A stretch of 64,000 nt of DNA from Sapria himalayana (GCA_029783825.1 JAREIK010003424.1:102767-166766), one strand, 5' to 3'; positions 27,201-40,207 are shown, counted from the stretch's first letter. Numbers and translations are program-made. The notes: generated by a model not told the origin, from the sequence alone.

Positions 27201-29323
27201 TTTGTTTATTTTTATAAGCTTATATTTTTTTTATTAAAATTAATTTATTTAAATTATAGTTGTCTCGCTCATTATTTATTTTGTAATTAATATTTCTATA
27301 AAAAATAAAGTAATAATTAATTAAAATGAATATTTAAAATTATAATGAAAACAAATTAAAATCATAATTATGATTTATTATATGTGGTATACCCGTTTAA
27401 TGGTTTGATTATTTAGGAATTTTATTGTTTAGGAGTATATCAATATATGTTTTTAGGTATTTAGTGGTTTATAGGTTTTATTTATATAATAAAAATAAAA
27501 ATAATTTTTTTTAGATTTTTTCTGATTTTCAAAGGTTATAACCTTTAAAAATAAAATAATTTTGTAAATTTTTTTGAAATGTGAATACTAAGCATAATTA
27601 TATTAATCTTACTAATTATATATCATATATATTCAATATAAACAATTTTAATGATAGATATTATAATAATGATCAAAAATTAAATTAATAAACAATTATT
27701 AATAATATAAATATTAATTAAAATATATTTACATAACACAAAATGATTCAAAATCAAATCAAAATATATTACTAAATAATAATATTTAATTTTTAAATTT
27801 TTTCTTCTTTTTATAAGCTTATATTTTTTGTGATTAAAAATAAATTATTTAAATAATATTTGTCTCACTGAAAATTTATTTTTTAATTAATTTTTCTAAA
27901 AAATTAAACTATAAATAATTAAAATTAATATTTAAAATTATAATAAATAGAAATAAAAATGAGATTTATTATTTATTAAGTAGTATATAGATGTTAAAAT
28001 GTTTATCTATTTAGGGGTTTCGGGGTATATGATCTTACTAATTTAAGTAAGAATGCATTTAATTGTGTATAGGTTTTATTTAAAAAATAAAATAACTAAT
28101 AATTTATTTTTCTTATTTTTTCTCATTTTCTAAGTTTATAACCTTTGAAAATATAATAATTTTTAAATTTTTTTCAAAAGTGAATACAATATTTATTTAT
28201 AATAATCATAATAATTATATATCATATAAATTCAATATAAACAATTTTATTGATAGATATTATTATAATTATTAAAAAATAAATTAAAAATCTATTATAA
28301 ATAAGATTGATATTACTTAAAATATAATATCAAAACCTAAAATGATTCAAAATCAAAGCAAAATATAATACTAAATAATAATTATTTGTTTTTAAATTTT
28401 TATTCTTTTTATAAGCTTATCAATTTTTTGATTAAAAATAATTTTTATAAATTATATTTTTAACTCATAATTTATTTTATAATTAATACATATATAAAAA
28501 TAAAAAACTAAATAATCAAAATGAATTTTTAAAATTATAATGAAAACAAATAAATATGAAATTTATTAATTATTATTTAGTGTATACCAATTTAAAGGAT
28601 TATCTATATATAAGTATCAGTATTTTGTAGTTTAGTTATTTAAATGCTTAGGAATTTAGTGGTGTATATGTTTTATTTAAACAATAGAATAACAAAGAAA
28701 AGATATTTTTTTATTGTTTCACATGTTCAAAGTTTATAACCTTTGAAAATATAATAATTTTAAATTTTTTTTCAAAAGTGAATACAATATTTAGATATAA
28801 TAATCATTATATTTATATATCATATAAATTCAATATAAAAATTTTTATTGATAAATATTCAAATAATGATGAAAAAATAACTTAATAATCTATTATTAAT
28901 ATGATGGATATCAATTAAAATATAAATACAAAATCTAAAATGATTCAGAAGGAGAGCAAAATATATTACTATATAATAAATTTTAGTTTTTAAATTTTTT
29001 ATTCTTTTTATAAGTTTATCTATATATTTCGATGAAAAATAATTTATATAAATTATATTTGTCTAACTCATAATTTATTTTTTAATTAATTTTTATATAA
29101 AAATAAATGAATAAATAATTAAAATGAATATTTTAAATTATAATGGAAAAAATAATATTAAGATTTATTATTTTTTATTTAGGGTATACTAGATTAAAAA
29201 GATTATCTTTTTAGGGTTTTAGAGATTTATGAGTTATTGATTTATGTGCTTAGGAATTTAATGGTTTATAGGATTTATTTAAACAATGAAATAACAAAAA
29301 AATTATTTTTGATATTTTCTCAC
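24284..29323 (+). repeat. Higher-order repeat, copy 1 (~5.04 kb, nine units)
   Basis: Nine dyad-to-dyad units have an order that recurs in the next 5 kb. Paired landmarks are TTTACGAG/TTTACAAG (24,611 and 29,654), GCCTTAAGTTATTTTATC (25,263 and 30,311), GCTTATGTATTTATGGGC (25,771 and 30,806), the AATAGTTCTAAAATATG unit (26,966 and 32,190) and the CTTACTAATTTAAGTAAG unit (28,035 and 33,689). Offsets are about 5,043-5,048 at first. They widen to about 5,220 and then 5,650 because copy 2 has local expansions and one extra unit. Confidence 0.75.
25716..25752 (+). repeat. Short TTATTATTTA microsatellite-like run
   Basis: A run of about three to four copies of TTATTTATTA-type words is embedded in a unit just before its GTATAC motif. 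The equivalent place in the next higher-order copy (about 30,775) has fewer copies. A similar run lies near 55,598-55,627. It is simple replication slippage. Confidence 0.7.
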
Positions 29324-30854
29324 ATTTTCAAAGGTTATAACCTTTGAAAATATGATAATTTTAAAATTTTTTAAAAATGTGAATAAATATTTTGTAATAA
29401 TAATCATTATAATTATATATAATCTAAACAAAATATAAAGAATTTTAATGATCGATATTAAATCAATTATTAAAAAATAAATTAATATGTTATTATTAAT
29501 ATGATAGATATAAATTAAAATATAATTGCAAAACCTAAAATTATTCAAAATCAAAGTAAAATTAATTACCAAATAATAATTTTTTTTTAATTTTTGCTTC
29601 TTTTTATCAGCTTAAATTTTTTTTTGATGAAAAATAAATTATTTAAATTATAATTAAGGTTTACAAGTTTAAAGTTTTAAGTATTTAGGGGCCTTAGTGT
29701 TTAGGAGTTTATAGATTTAAGTGTTTAGGCATTAAGTGGTCTATAAGTTTTATTTAAACTATGATATAGCAAAAAATTTATTTTTATTTTTTTTTCTAAT
29801 TTTTAAAGGTTATAACCTTTGAAAATATAAAAATTTCTAAATTTTTTTCAAATGTAAATATAATATTTAGTTATAATAATCTTAATAAATATTAGTCAAT
29901 TAAATTCAATATTAATAATCACATTGCTATATATTATAATAATGATCAATAAATAAATTATTAAACTATTATTAATAAGATAGATATTATTTAAAATATA
30001 TTTGCAAAATCTAAATTTATTAAAAATCAAAGTATATATTACTAAATAATACATTTTTTTAATATTTTGCTTTTTTGTAAGTTTATATTTTTGTTATTAA
30101 AAATAAATTATTTAAATTATATTTGTATTCCTCATAATTTATTTTCTAATTTATAATTATATAAAAATAAACTAATAAATAATAAAAATAAATATTTAAA
30201 ATTATAATGAATACAAATAAAATTGAGATTTAGTATTTATTATTCAGGATATACAGGTTTAATGGTTTAAGTATTTATGTGTTTTAGGGTTTAGCCATTT
30301 AAGTGTATATGCCTTAAGTTATTTTATCTAATTTTTGAAAGTTATAACCTTTGAAAATATAATAGTTTTTATTTTTTTCTTAAATGTGAATATAATATTT
30401 AGTTATAGTAATCTTGTTAATTATATATAATGTAAAATCAAAATAAAAAATTTTATTAATAGATATTATAATAATGATCAATAAATAAATTAATAAACTA
30501 TTATTAATTAGAATGATATAAATTAAAATATAATTGCAAAATCTAAAATTATTCAAAATTAAATTAAAATAAATTACTAAATAATAAGATTTTGTTTTAA
30601 AAATTTTGCCTCTTTTTTTGATCTTATATTTTTTTGATGAAAGATAAATTATTTATATTATATCTGTCTCACTAATAATTTATTTTGTAATTAATATTTC
30701 AATAAAAATAAACTGATAAATAATTAAAATAAAAATTTAAAATTATAATGAATACTAATAAAAATGAGATTTATTATTTATTATTTAGAGTATACTAATT
30801 TAAAAGCTTATGTATTTATGGGCTTCGGGGTTTCGGAGTTTAGTCATTAAAAAT

Positions 30855-31260
30855 TTAGGTATAAATAATTTTATATTAATCTAAATAATTATATATTTTG
30901 TTATAATAATCTAAATAATTTTTTAGAATAATTTTGTTATAATAATCTAAATAATTTTGTATTATGTTAATTCAATATAAATAATTTTTTTATAGATATT
31001 ATGATAAGGATAATAAAATAAATTAATAAACTATTATTAATAAGATAGATATTAAATATAATTAATTTCAAAACCTAAAATGATTCAAAATCAAAGTAAA
31101 CTAAATAATTATATCTATTATGTAATAATTTATTATTAATTATATATTAAATAAATATATTATGTAATAATCTATTATTAAAATGTGAAAATATTATTTT
31201 GTTATAATTATCTAAATAATTATATATTATGTAAATTCAATATAAATAATTCTTTTATAG
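30855..31260 (+). repeat. Local short tandem expansions inside a satellite unit
   Basis: TTTTGTTATAATAATCTAAA-like words occur three times between about 30,885 and 30,960. ATTATGTAATAATCTATTATT-like words recur between about 31,115 and 31,190. The usual dyad and telomere-like block are absent here. The structure fits replication slippage inside one unit and explains the length difference between the two higher-order copies. Confidence 0.65.
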
Positions 31261-32614
31261 ATATTATGATGATGATAATAAGATAAATTAATAAACTATT
31301 ATTAATAAGATAGATATTAAATAAAATTTAATTGCAAAACCTAAAATGATTCAAAATCAAAGTAAAATATATTAATAAGATAAATATTAAATAAAACTAT
31401 TATTAATAAGATAAAATATACAGGTTTAAAAGATTATATATTTAGAAGTTTTGGGATTTAAGAATTTAGTGATTTAAAAGTTTAGGCATTTAGTAGTTTA
31501 TAGGTTTTATTTAAAAAATAAAATAACAAAATTTTTTTTTGTTATTTGTTCTCATTTTTGAAGAATATAACCTTTGAAACTATAACAAATTTTAAATTTT
31601 TTTTAAATGCGAATACTATATTTCGTTATGATAATCTTAATAATTATATATCATGTAAATTCAATATAAACAAATATATTGATATATATTATAATAATGA
31701 TCATGCAAAAGATTAATAAACAATTATTAATAAGATAAATTTTGTTTAAAATATATTTACAAAACCTAAAATGATTCAAAATCAAAGTCATATATTTTAC
31801 TAAATATAAATTTAAAATTTTTAAATTATTGTATCCATTTATATGCTTATATATTTTTGATGAAAAATAAATTATTTAAATTATATTTGTCTAACTATTA
31901 ATTTATTTTTTAATTTATATTTCTATAAAAATAAAATAATAAATAATCAAAATATATATAAACAATTATAATGAATACTAATAAAAATGAGATTTATGAT
32001 TTATTATTTAGAGTATACCTATTTAAAGGTTTAAGTTTATTGTGGTTTTGGGGTTAATTAGTTTATTGATTTATATGTTTACACATTTAGGTGTTTATAG
32101 GTTTTATTTAATCAATGAAATAACAAAAAATTTATTTTTATGAATTTTCATGATTTTCAAAGGTTATAACCTTTAAAAATAAAATAATTTTTAATAGTTC
32201 TAAAATATGAATACAATACTTAGTTATAATAATCTTAAAAATTATATTTGATGTAAATTCAATATAAAGAATTTTATTAATATATATTATTTTGATGTTC
32301 AAAAAATAAATTAATAAACTATTATTAATAAGACAAATATTAATTAAAATATAATTGCAGAACCCATAATAATTTAAAATCAAAGTAAATTATATTACTA
32401 AATAAAATTTTAAATTTTTGAAATTTTGTTTCTTTTTATAAGCTTATATTTTTTAATAAAAATAATTTATTTAAATTATATATGTCTCACTCATTATTTA
32501 TTTTGTAATTAATATTTCTAAAAAAATAAACGAAAAAATAATTAAAATGAATATTTGAAATTATAATGAATACAAAATAAAATGAGATTTATTATTTATT
32601 ATTTAGGTTATATA

Positions 32615-32700
32615 GGTTTAATGGTTTAAGTATTTAGGGGGTTTTGGGGTTTAGGACTCTAGAGATTTAAATGTTTACGCATTTAGTGGTTTATAAGTTT
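32615..32700 (+). repeat. Representative telomere-like block of a satellite unit
   Basis: In nearly every full unit, about 85-90 bp upstream of the dyad reads as a chain of TTTAGG-, TTTAGTGG- and TTTAAGT-like words spaced 7-9 bases apart. This example includes TATTTAGGGGGTTTTGGGGT. It resembles a decayed run of plant telomere repeat. In reverse-orientation units it appears as CCTAAA words on the plus strand, for example near 37,960 and 39,211-39,270. Confidence 0.7.
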
Positions 32701-34345
32701 TATTTAAATAACAAAATTATACAAAAATTATTTTTGTTTTTTTTTATCATTTTTGAAGGTTATAACCTTTGAAAATATAATAATTTTTACATTTTTTTGA
32801 AATGTAAATTTATATTTAGTTATAATAATCTTAATAAATTATAAGACATTTAAATTCAATATAAGTAATTTTATTGTTAAATATTATAAAATTGATCAAA
32901 TAATAAATTAATAAACTATTCTTAATAAGAATGATAGTAATTAAAATATAATTGCAAAATCTATATATAATGATTCAATATCAAAGTAAAATATATTACT
33001 AAATAATAATTTTTTGTTATTAAATTTTTACTTCTTTTTATATGCTTATTTTTTTTTTGATTAAAAATAAATTATTATAATTATAGTTGTCTCACTCATT
33101 ATTTATTTTGTAATTAATATTTTTATAAAAAATAAACTAATAAAGAATTAAAATGAATATTTAAATTTATAATAAAACAAATTAAAATGAGATTTATGAT
33201 TTATTATATGTGGTATACCGGTTTAATGGTTTGATTATTTAGGAGTTTTGTCGTTTAGGAGTTTATCAATTTATGTTTTTAGGTATTTAGTGGTTTATAG
33301 GTTTTATTTATATAATAAAAATAAAAATTTTTTTTAGATTTTTTCTGATTTTCAAAGGTTATAACATTTAAAAATAAAATAATTTTTAAAATTTTTTGAA
33401 ATGTGAATACTATGTATAATTATATTAATCTTACTAATTATATATCATTTAAATTCAATATAAACAATTTTAATCATAGATATTATAATAATGATCAAAA
33501 ATAAAAATTAATAAACAATTATTAATAATATAAATATTAATTAAAATATATTTACAAAACACAAAATGATTCAAAATCAAATCAAAATATATTACTAAAT
33601 AATACTATTTAATTTTTAAATTTTTTCTTTTTTTTTATAAGCTTATATTTTTTTTGATTAAAAATAAATTATTTAAGGGTTTATGAGCTTACTAATCTAA
33701 GTAAATAAGCATTTAATGGTCAATAGGTTTTATTAAAAAAATAAAATAACTAAAAATTATTTTTATTATTTTTTCTCATTTTTTAAGATTATAACCTTTG
33801 AAAATATAATAATTTTTAAATTTTTTTCAAAAGTGAATACAATATTTATTTATAATAATCATAATAATTATATATCATATAAATTCAATATAAACAATTT
33901 TATTGATAGATATTCTAATAATTATCAAAAAATAAATTAAAAATCTATTATGAATAATATTGATATTACTTAAAAAATAATATCAAAACCTAAAATGATT
34001 CAAAATCAAAGCAAAATAAATTACTAATAATAATTACTCGTTTTTAAATTTTTATTCTTTTTATAAGCTTATCAATTTTTTGATGAAAAATAATTTTTAT
34101 AAATTATATTTTTAACTCATAATTTATTTTATAATTAATACATATATAAAAATAAAAAACTAAGCAATTAAAATGAATTTTTTAAATTATAATGAAAACA
34201 AATAAAAATGATATTTATTAATTATTATTTAGGGTATACCGATTTAAAGGATTATCTATATAGGGGTATCGGGATTTTGTAGTTTAGTGATTTAAGTGCT
34301 TAGGCATTTAGTGATTTATAGATTTTATTTAAACAATGAAATAAT

Positions 34346-34372
34346 AAAAAACAATAACCTTCAAAGTTCATA
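34346..34372. other. Orientation-switch point 2 (forward to reverse)
   Basis: Forward satellite ends with CAATGAAATAATAAAAAACA. Within about 30 bases the sequence reads TTCATAACCTTCAAAAATT, the reverse-orientation dyad region. The switch falls at or next to the satellite dyad. From here to 54,597 the G-rich telomere-like blocks appear as C-rich on the plus strand, which is an easy marker of the flip. Confidence 0.8.
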
Positions 34373-35472
34373 ACCTTCAAAAATTAAAAAAAACAATAAA
34401 TTAAATTTTTTGTTTTTTCATTCTTTAAATAAAAACTATAAATCACTAAAGGAATAAACACTTAAATCACTAAACCCCAAAACACCTAAATACCTAAACC
34501 ATTAAAACTGTTTATCCTGAATAATAAATAATAAATCTCACTTTTATTTGTATTCATTATAATTTTAAATATTCATTTTAATTATTTTTTAGTTTATTTT
34601 AATAGAATTATAAATTAGAAAATATATTATGAGGAAGACAAATATAATTTAAATAATATACTTTTAAGAACAAAAAATATAAACTTATAAAAAGAACAAA
34701 ACATCAAAAACATTACTATTTAGTAATTTATTTTACTTTGATTTTGAATAAATTTAGGTTTTGCAAATATATATTAAATAATAACTATCTTATTTATAAT
34801 AGTTTATTAATTTATTTTTTGATCATTAATATAATATCTATTAATATAATTGTTTATATTGAATTTATATGATATATAATTGATATTATTATCATAACTA
34901 AATATAGTATTCACATTTAAAAAAAATTTAAAAATTGTTATATTTTAAAAGGTTATAACTTTCAAAAATTAGAAAAAATAACAAAAAATAAATTTTTTGT
35001 TATATCATTCTTTAAATAAAATTTATAAACCATTAAATGCCTAAATACATAAATCTCTAAACTCTTAAACCCAGAAGCCCCTAAATACCTAAATCTTTAA
35101 ACTCGTAAACCTTAAATATATATTAAATAATTTATAGAAATATTAATTACAAAATAAATTATGAGTGACAAATATAATTTAAATAATATATTTTTCAACA
35201 AAAAATATATAAGCTTATAAAATGATGCAAAAACTAAAAAAAAATTATTATTTAGTAATAAATTTTACTTTGATTTTGAATCAATTTAGGTTTTTTAATT
35301 ATATTTTAATTTATATCTATCATATTAATAATAGTTTATAAATTTATTTTTTTATAATTTATATAATATTATCAATAAAATTGTTTATATTTAGATTATA
35401 TTATATATAGTTTTAATATTTATTATTACTAAATATTGTATTCACATTTTTAAAAAATTTTAAAATTATTAT

Positions 35473-35500
35473 ATTTTCAAATGTTATGACATTTGAAAAT
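35473..35500. repeat. Variant dyad with symmetric G-to-T / C-to-A change
   Basis: The half-sites read ATTTTCAAATG and CATTTGAAAAT. The G-to-T change on one side is matched by C-to-A on the other. One uncompensated mismatch lies near the centre (TTATGA). It is an independent second type of symmetric change. Confidence 0.85.
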
Positions 35501-36070
35501 TTGAAAAAATATCAAAAATATTTTTTTTTCATATTTCATTGTTTATATAAAACCTATAACCCATTAAATTCCTAAATACCGAAATCAATAACTTCTAAAT
35601 CTCGAAAACTCTAAATAGATAATATTTTTAAACATGTATATCCTAAATAATAAATAATAAATTTCATTTTTATTTTTTTCATTATAATTTTTAATATAAA
35701 TCTTAATTATTTATTTGTTTATTTTTATATAAATATTAATTACAAAATAAATTAAAAGTTAGACAAATATAATTTATATAAATTATTTTTCATCGAAAAA
35801 TATAGATAAACTTATAAAAAGAATAAAAAATTTAAAAACTAAAATTTATTATATAGTAATATATTTTGCTCTCCTTCTGAATCATTTTTGGATTTGTAAA
35901 AATATTTTAATTGATATTTATTTAATTAATAATTGTTTATTAATTTATTTTTAATCATTATTAGAATATTTAACAATAAAATTGATTATTTTGAATTTAT
36001 ATGATATATTAATATAATGATTATTATAACTAAATATTAATTCACTTTTGAAAAAATTTTAAAAAATATT

Positions 36071-36102
36071 ATATTTCCAAAGGTTATAACCTTTGGAAAT
36101 AT
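36071..36102. repeat. Variant 32-bp dyad with symmetric T-to-C / A-to-G change
   Basis: The half-site reads ATATTTCCAAAGGTTA and the other arm is its exact complement, so TTTTC became TTTCC on one side and GAAAA became GGAAA on the other. The same variant occurs at 46,303-46,330, and with one central mismatch near 53,783-53,810. Confidence 0.93.
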
Positions 36103-39100
36103 GAAAAAATAATAAAATTTTTTGTTATTTTATTTTTTTAATAAAACCTATAAACCACTAAATGCATACACGGTTATATCAGTAAACTTTTAAATCGTAT
36201 AATGCCTAAATACATAAACCATTAAACTGCTATATACTACTTAATAATTAATAAATTTAATTTTTATTTTATTTATTATTATTTTAAATATTCATTTTAA
36301 TTATTTATTAGTTTAACTTTAGAAAATATTTATTACAAAATATATTATGAGTGCGACAAATATAATTTAAATAATTTATTTTTAATCAAAAAATATATAT
36401 ATACTCTTATAAAAGAAGTAAAAATTTAAAAATTAAAAATTATTATACAGAAATTTATTATAGTTTAATCTTGAATCGATTTAGGTATTGTAAATATTTT
36501 TTAATTAATATCTAACTTATTATTAATAGTTTATTAATTTAATTTTTGATCATTATTATATTATCTATCAATAAAATTATTTATATTGAATTTATATGAT
36601 ATTTAATTATTAATATTAAAATAACTAAATATTGTATTCACATTTCAAAAAATTTTAAATATTATTATATTTTCAACGGTTATAACCTATGAAAATGAGA
36701 AAAAATTTTAATTTTTTTTTGTTAGTTTATTCTTTAAATAAAACCTATAAACCACTAAATGCCTAAAAACATAAATTTCTAAACTATTAAATGACAAAAC
36801 CTCTAAATACTTAAACCATTAAACAGGTGTACATTAATAAATAATCATAAATCTCAATTTAATTTTTATTAAGTATAATTTTAAAATTTTATTTTAATTA
36901 TTTATGAGTTTATTTTTATAGAAATATTAATTACAAAATAAATTATTAGTGAGACATATATAATTTAAATAATTTATTTTTCATCAAAAAAAAATATATC
37001 CTTATAAAAAGAGGCAGAATTCTAAAAACAAAAATTTATTATTTAGTAATATATTTTATTTTGATTTTGAATCATTTTATATTTTGCAATTATATTTTAA
37101 TTTATATCATTCTCATTAATAAAAGTTTATTAATTTTTTATTGATCATTATTATAATATGTATTAATAAAATTATTTATATTGAGTTTACATTATATAGA
37201 ATTATTAAGATTATTATAACTAAATATTATATTCACATTTAAAAAAAATTAAAAATTATTATATTTTCAAAGGTTATAAACTTCAAATATTAAAAAAAAT
37301 CAAAAAATTAAATTTTTTATTTTTTCATTCGTTAAATAAAAACTATAAATCACTAAATGCATAAACACTTAAATCACCAAACCCCAAAACACCTAAATAC
37401 TTAAACCATTAAACTAGTATATCCTGAATAATAACTAATAAATCTCTATTTTATTTGTATTCATTTTAGTTATTTATTAGTTTATTTTTATAGAATTATA
37501 AATTAAAAATAAATTATGAGGAAGACAAATATAATTTAAATAATTTTCTTTTAATAAAAAAAACATAAACTTATAAAAAGAAGCAAAACCTCAAAAAAAT
37601 TATTATTTAGTAATATATTTTATTTTGATTTTGAATAAATTTACGTTTTGCAAATATATTTTAAATAAAATCTTTCTTATTAATAATAGTTTATTAATTT
37701 ATTATTTGATCATTAATATAATATCTATCAATATAATTATTTATATTGAATTTACATGATATATATTATTAAGATTATCATATCTAAATATAGTATTCAC
37801 ATATAAAAAAAATTTAAAAATTGTTATATTTTTGAAGGTTATAAACTTCAAAAATAATAAAAAATAACAAAAATAATTTTTTTGTTATATCATTATTTAA
37901 ATAAAACTTATAAACCATTAAATACCTAAACACATAAATCTCTAAACTCCTAAACCCTGAAGCCCCTAAATACTTAAACCTTTAAACTCGTAAACCTTAA
38001 ATAAATTTAAATAATATATTGAAATATTAATTTCAAAATAAATTATGAGTGATACAAATATAATTTAAATAATTTATTTTTCATCAAAAAAAAATATAAG
38101 CTTATAAAAAGAAGCAAAAACTAAAAAACAAAAATTATTATTTAATAATAAATTTTACATTGTTTTTGAATCATTTTAGGTTTTTTAATTATATTTTAAT
38201 TTATATCTATCATATTAATAATAGCTTAGTAATTTATTTTTTAATAATTGATATCATATCTATCAAAAAAAATGTTTATATTTAGTTTATATTATCTATA
38301 ATCATAATGATTATTATTACTAAATATTATATTCACATTTTTAAAAAAATTTAAAATTATTATATTTTCAAAGGTTATAACCTTTGAAAATATGAAAAAA
38401 TATCAAAAATATTTTTTTTGTTATTTCATTATTTAAATAAAACCTTTAAACCACTAAATGCCTAAAAACATAAATCACTAAACTCCTAAATGATAAAACC
38501 TCTAAATACTTAAACCATTAAACTGTTAATCATTAATAATAATTCATAAATCTCATTTTAATTTTTATTTAGTATAATTTTAAATTTTTATTTTTTTTAT
38601 TTATCAGTTTATTTTTATAGAAATATTAATTACAAAATAAATTATTAGTGAGACAAATCTAATTTAAATTAAACCGGTATCCCTAAATAATAAATAATTA
38701 ATCTCATTATTTTTCATTATAATTTTAAATATTTATTTGTTTATTTATATATAAATATTAATTACAAAATAAATTATAATTTAGACAAATATAATTTATA
38801 TAAATTATTTTTAATCAAAAAATTATAGATAAACTTTTTTAAAAAAAATATTTCAAAACAAAAAATTATTATATAGTAATATATTTTGTTTTGCTTATGA
38901 ATCATTTTAGGTTTTGTAATTATATTTTAATTGATATCTATCTTATTAATAATAGATTATTAATTTATTTTTAATCATTATTAGAATATTTATCAAAAAA
39001 ATTGTTTATATTGAATTTACATGATATATAATTATAAAGATTATTATAACTAAATATTATATTTACCTTTGAAAATAAATTAAAAATTATTATATTTTTA

Positions 39101-39210
39101 AAGGTTATCATCTTTGAAAATGAGATAAAATCTCAAAAATAAATTTTTTGTTATTTTATTATTTATATTAAACCTATAAACTACTAAATGCCTAAATGCT
39201 TAAATCATTA

Positions 39211-39296
39211 AACTCCTAAACCCCAAAACCCCAAATCCCAAAAACCCTTAAACACTTAAACATTTAAACCATCTTTAAAGGTTTAAGTATTTATAA
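39211..39296. repeat. C-rich telomere-like expansion and fold-back join, right arm
   Basis: CCCCAAAACCCCAAATCCC words (39,221-39,239) enlarge the telomere-like block. They are followed by CATTTAAACC (39,261-39,270), a short spacer and GGTTTAAGTAT (39,280-39,290), the mirror of the fold-back at 15,801-15,839. The fold-back is shared by both arms; the C-rich expansion is seen only here. Confidence 0.7.
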
Positions 39297-40207
39297 ATAA
39301 TGTATAAATATCTATCAATAAATAATAGTTTATTAATTTATTTTTTGATCATTATTATATTTATATTTATATTTAGTTTAATAATATTTATCAATAAAAT
39401 TGTTTAATTTTAATTTACATGATATATAATTATTAAGTTTATTATAACTAAATATTGTATTCACATTTGAAAAAAATTTAAAAATTATTATATTTATTAA
39501 CGTTATAACCTTCAAAATTGATAAAAAATTTGAAAAATAATATTTTTGTTATTTCATTATTTAAATAAAACATATAAACTAGTAAATATTTAAACACTTA
39601 AATCACTAAACTCCTAAACTCCTAAATACTTAAACCATATAAACCAGTATACCCTAAATAATTAATCATAAATCTCATTTTTATTTGTATTCATTATAAT
39701 TTTATTATTCATTTTAATTATTTATTAGTTTATTTTTATAGAAATATTAATTGCAAAATAAAATTATGAATGAGACAAATATAATTTAAATAATTTATTT
39801 TCATCAAAAAAAATTTATAAGCTTATAAAAAGAATCAAAAATTTAAAAATAAAAAATTATTATTTAGTAATATATTTTACTTTTGATTTTGAATCGTTTT
39901 AGGTTTTGCAAATATATTTTAATTAATATCTATCTTATTAATTATAGTTTATTAATCTATTTTATGATCAGTATTATAATATCGATCAATAAAATTATTT
40001 ATATTGAATTTACATGATATTTATTTTTTATGATTATTATAATTAAAAATTGTATTAACATTTGAAAAAAAAATTAAAAATTATAATAATTTCAATGGTT
40101 ATAACCTTTAAAATGAGAAAAAATCATAAAAATAATTTTTTTTATTTAATTATTTAAATAAAACCTATAAACCACAAAATACCTAAATACTTAAATTACT
40201 AAACTCA

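Larger units (their letters stand above)
14877..34345 (+). repeat. AT-rich ~590-bp satellite array, forward block B
   Basis: About 32-33 forward units are present. Dyads or remnants lie near 14,985, 15,585, 15,972, 16,705, 17,299, 17,893, 18,468, 19,207, 20,113, 20,707, 21,295, 21,750, 22,342, 23,089, 23,687, 24,284, 24,763, 25,290, 25,905, 26,327, 26,928, 27,533, 28,137, 28,735, 29,324, 29,808, 30,342, 31,565, 32,162, 32,757, 33,357 and 33,790. Short units lacking the telomere-like block (GGTTTAATTTAAATT joins) occur at 16,430, 18,915 and 22,815. Units where TTAAGGTTTACGAG follows the AT body directly occur at 24,611 and 29,654. There is no gene; minus-strand open frames at 19,547-19,356, 27,159-26,932, 29,572-29,303 and 32,383-32,138 are repeat translations. 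Confidence 0.9.
29324..34345 (+). repeat. Higher-order repeat, copy 2 (ends at an orientation switch)
   Basis: This repeats the unit order of 24,284-29,323. Differences: the unit around 30,850-31,400 is rebuilt from short local duplications and lost its dyad; one extra unit (GGACTCTAGAGATT type, about 32,660) is present; one unit is shortened at 33,675 (ATTTAAGGGTTTATGAG join). The copy stops about one unit early, at 34,345, where the array reverses direction. Confidence 0.7.
34373..40207 (-). repeat. AT-rich ~590-bp satellite array, reverse block C
   Basis: About ten reverse units are present. Dyads lie near 34,955, 35,473, 36,073, 36,676, 37,270, 37,838, 38,364, 39,105, 39,506 and 40,097. 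Most of the block, from about 35,650 onward, is the inner part of the inverted duplication. A C-rich local expansion (CCCCAAAACCCC words, 39,218-39,247) enlarges one telomere-like block and is missing at the matching place in the left arm. No gene is seen. Confidence 0.9.
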
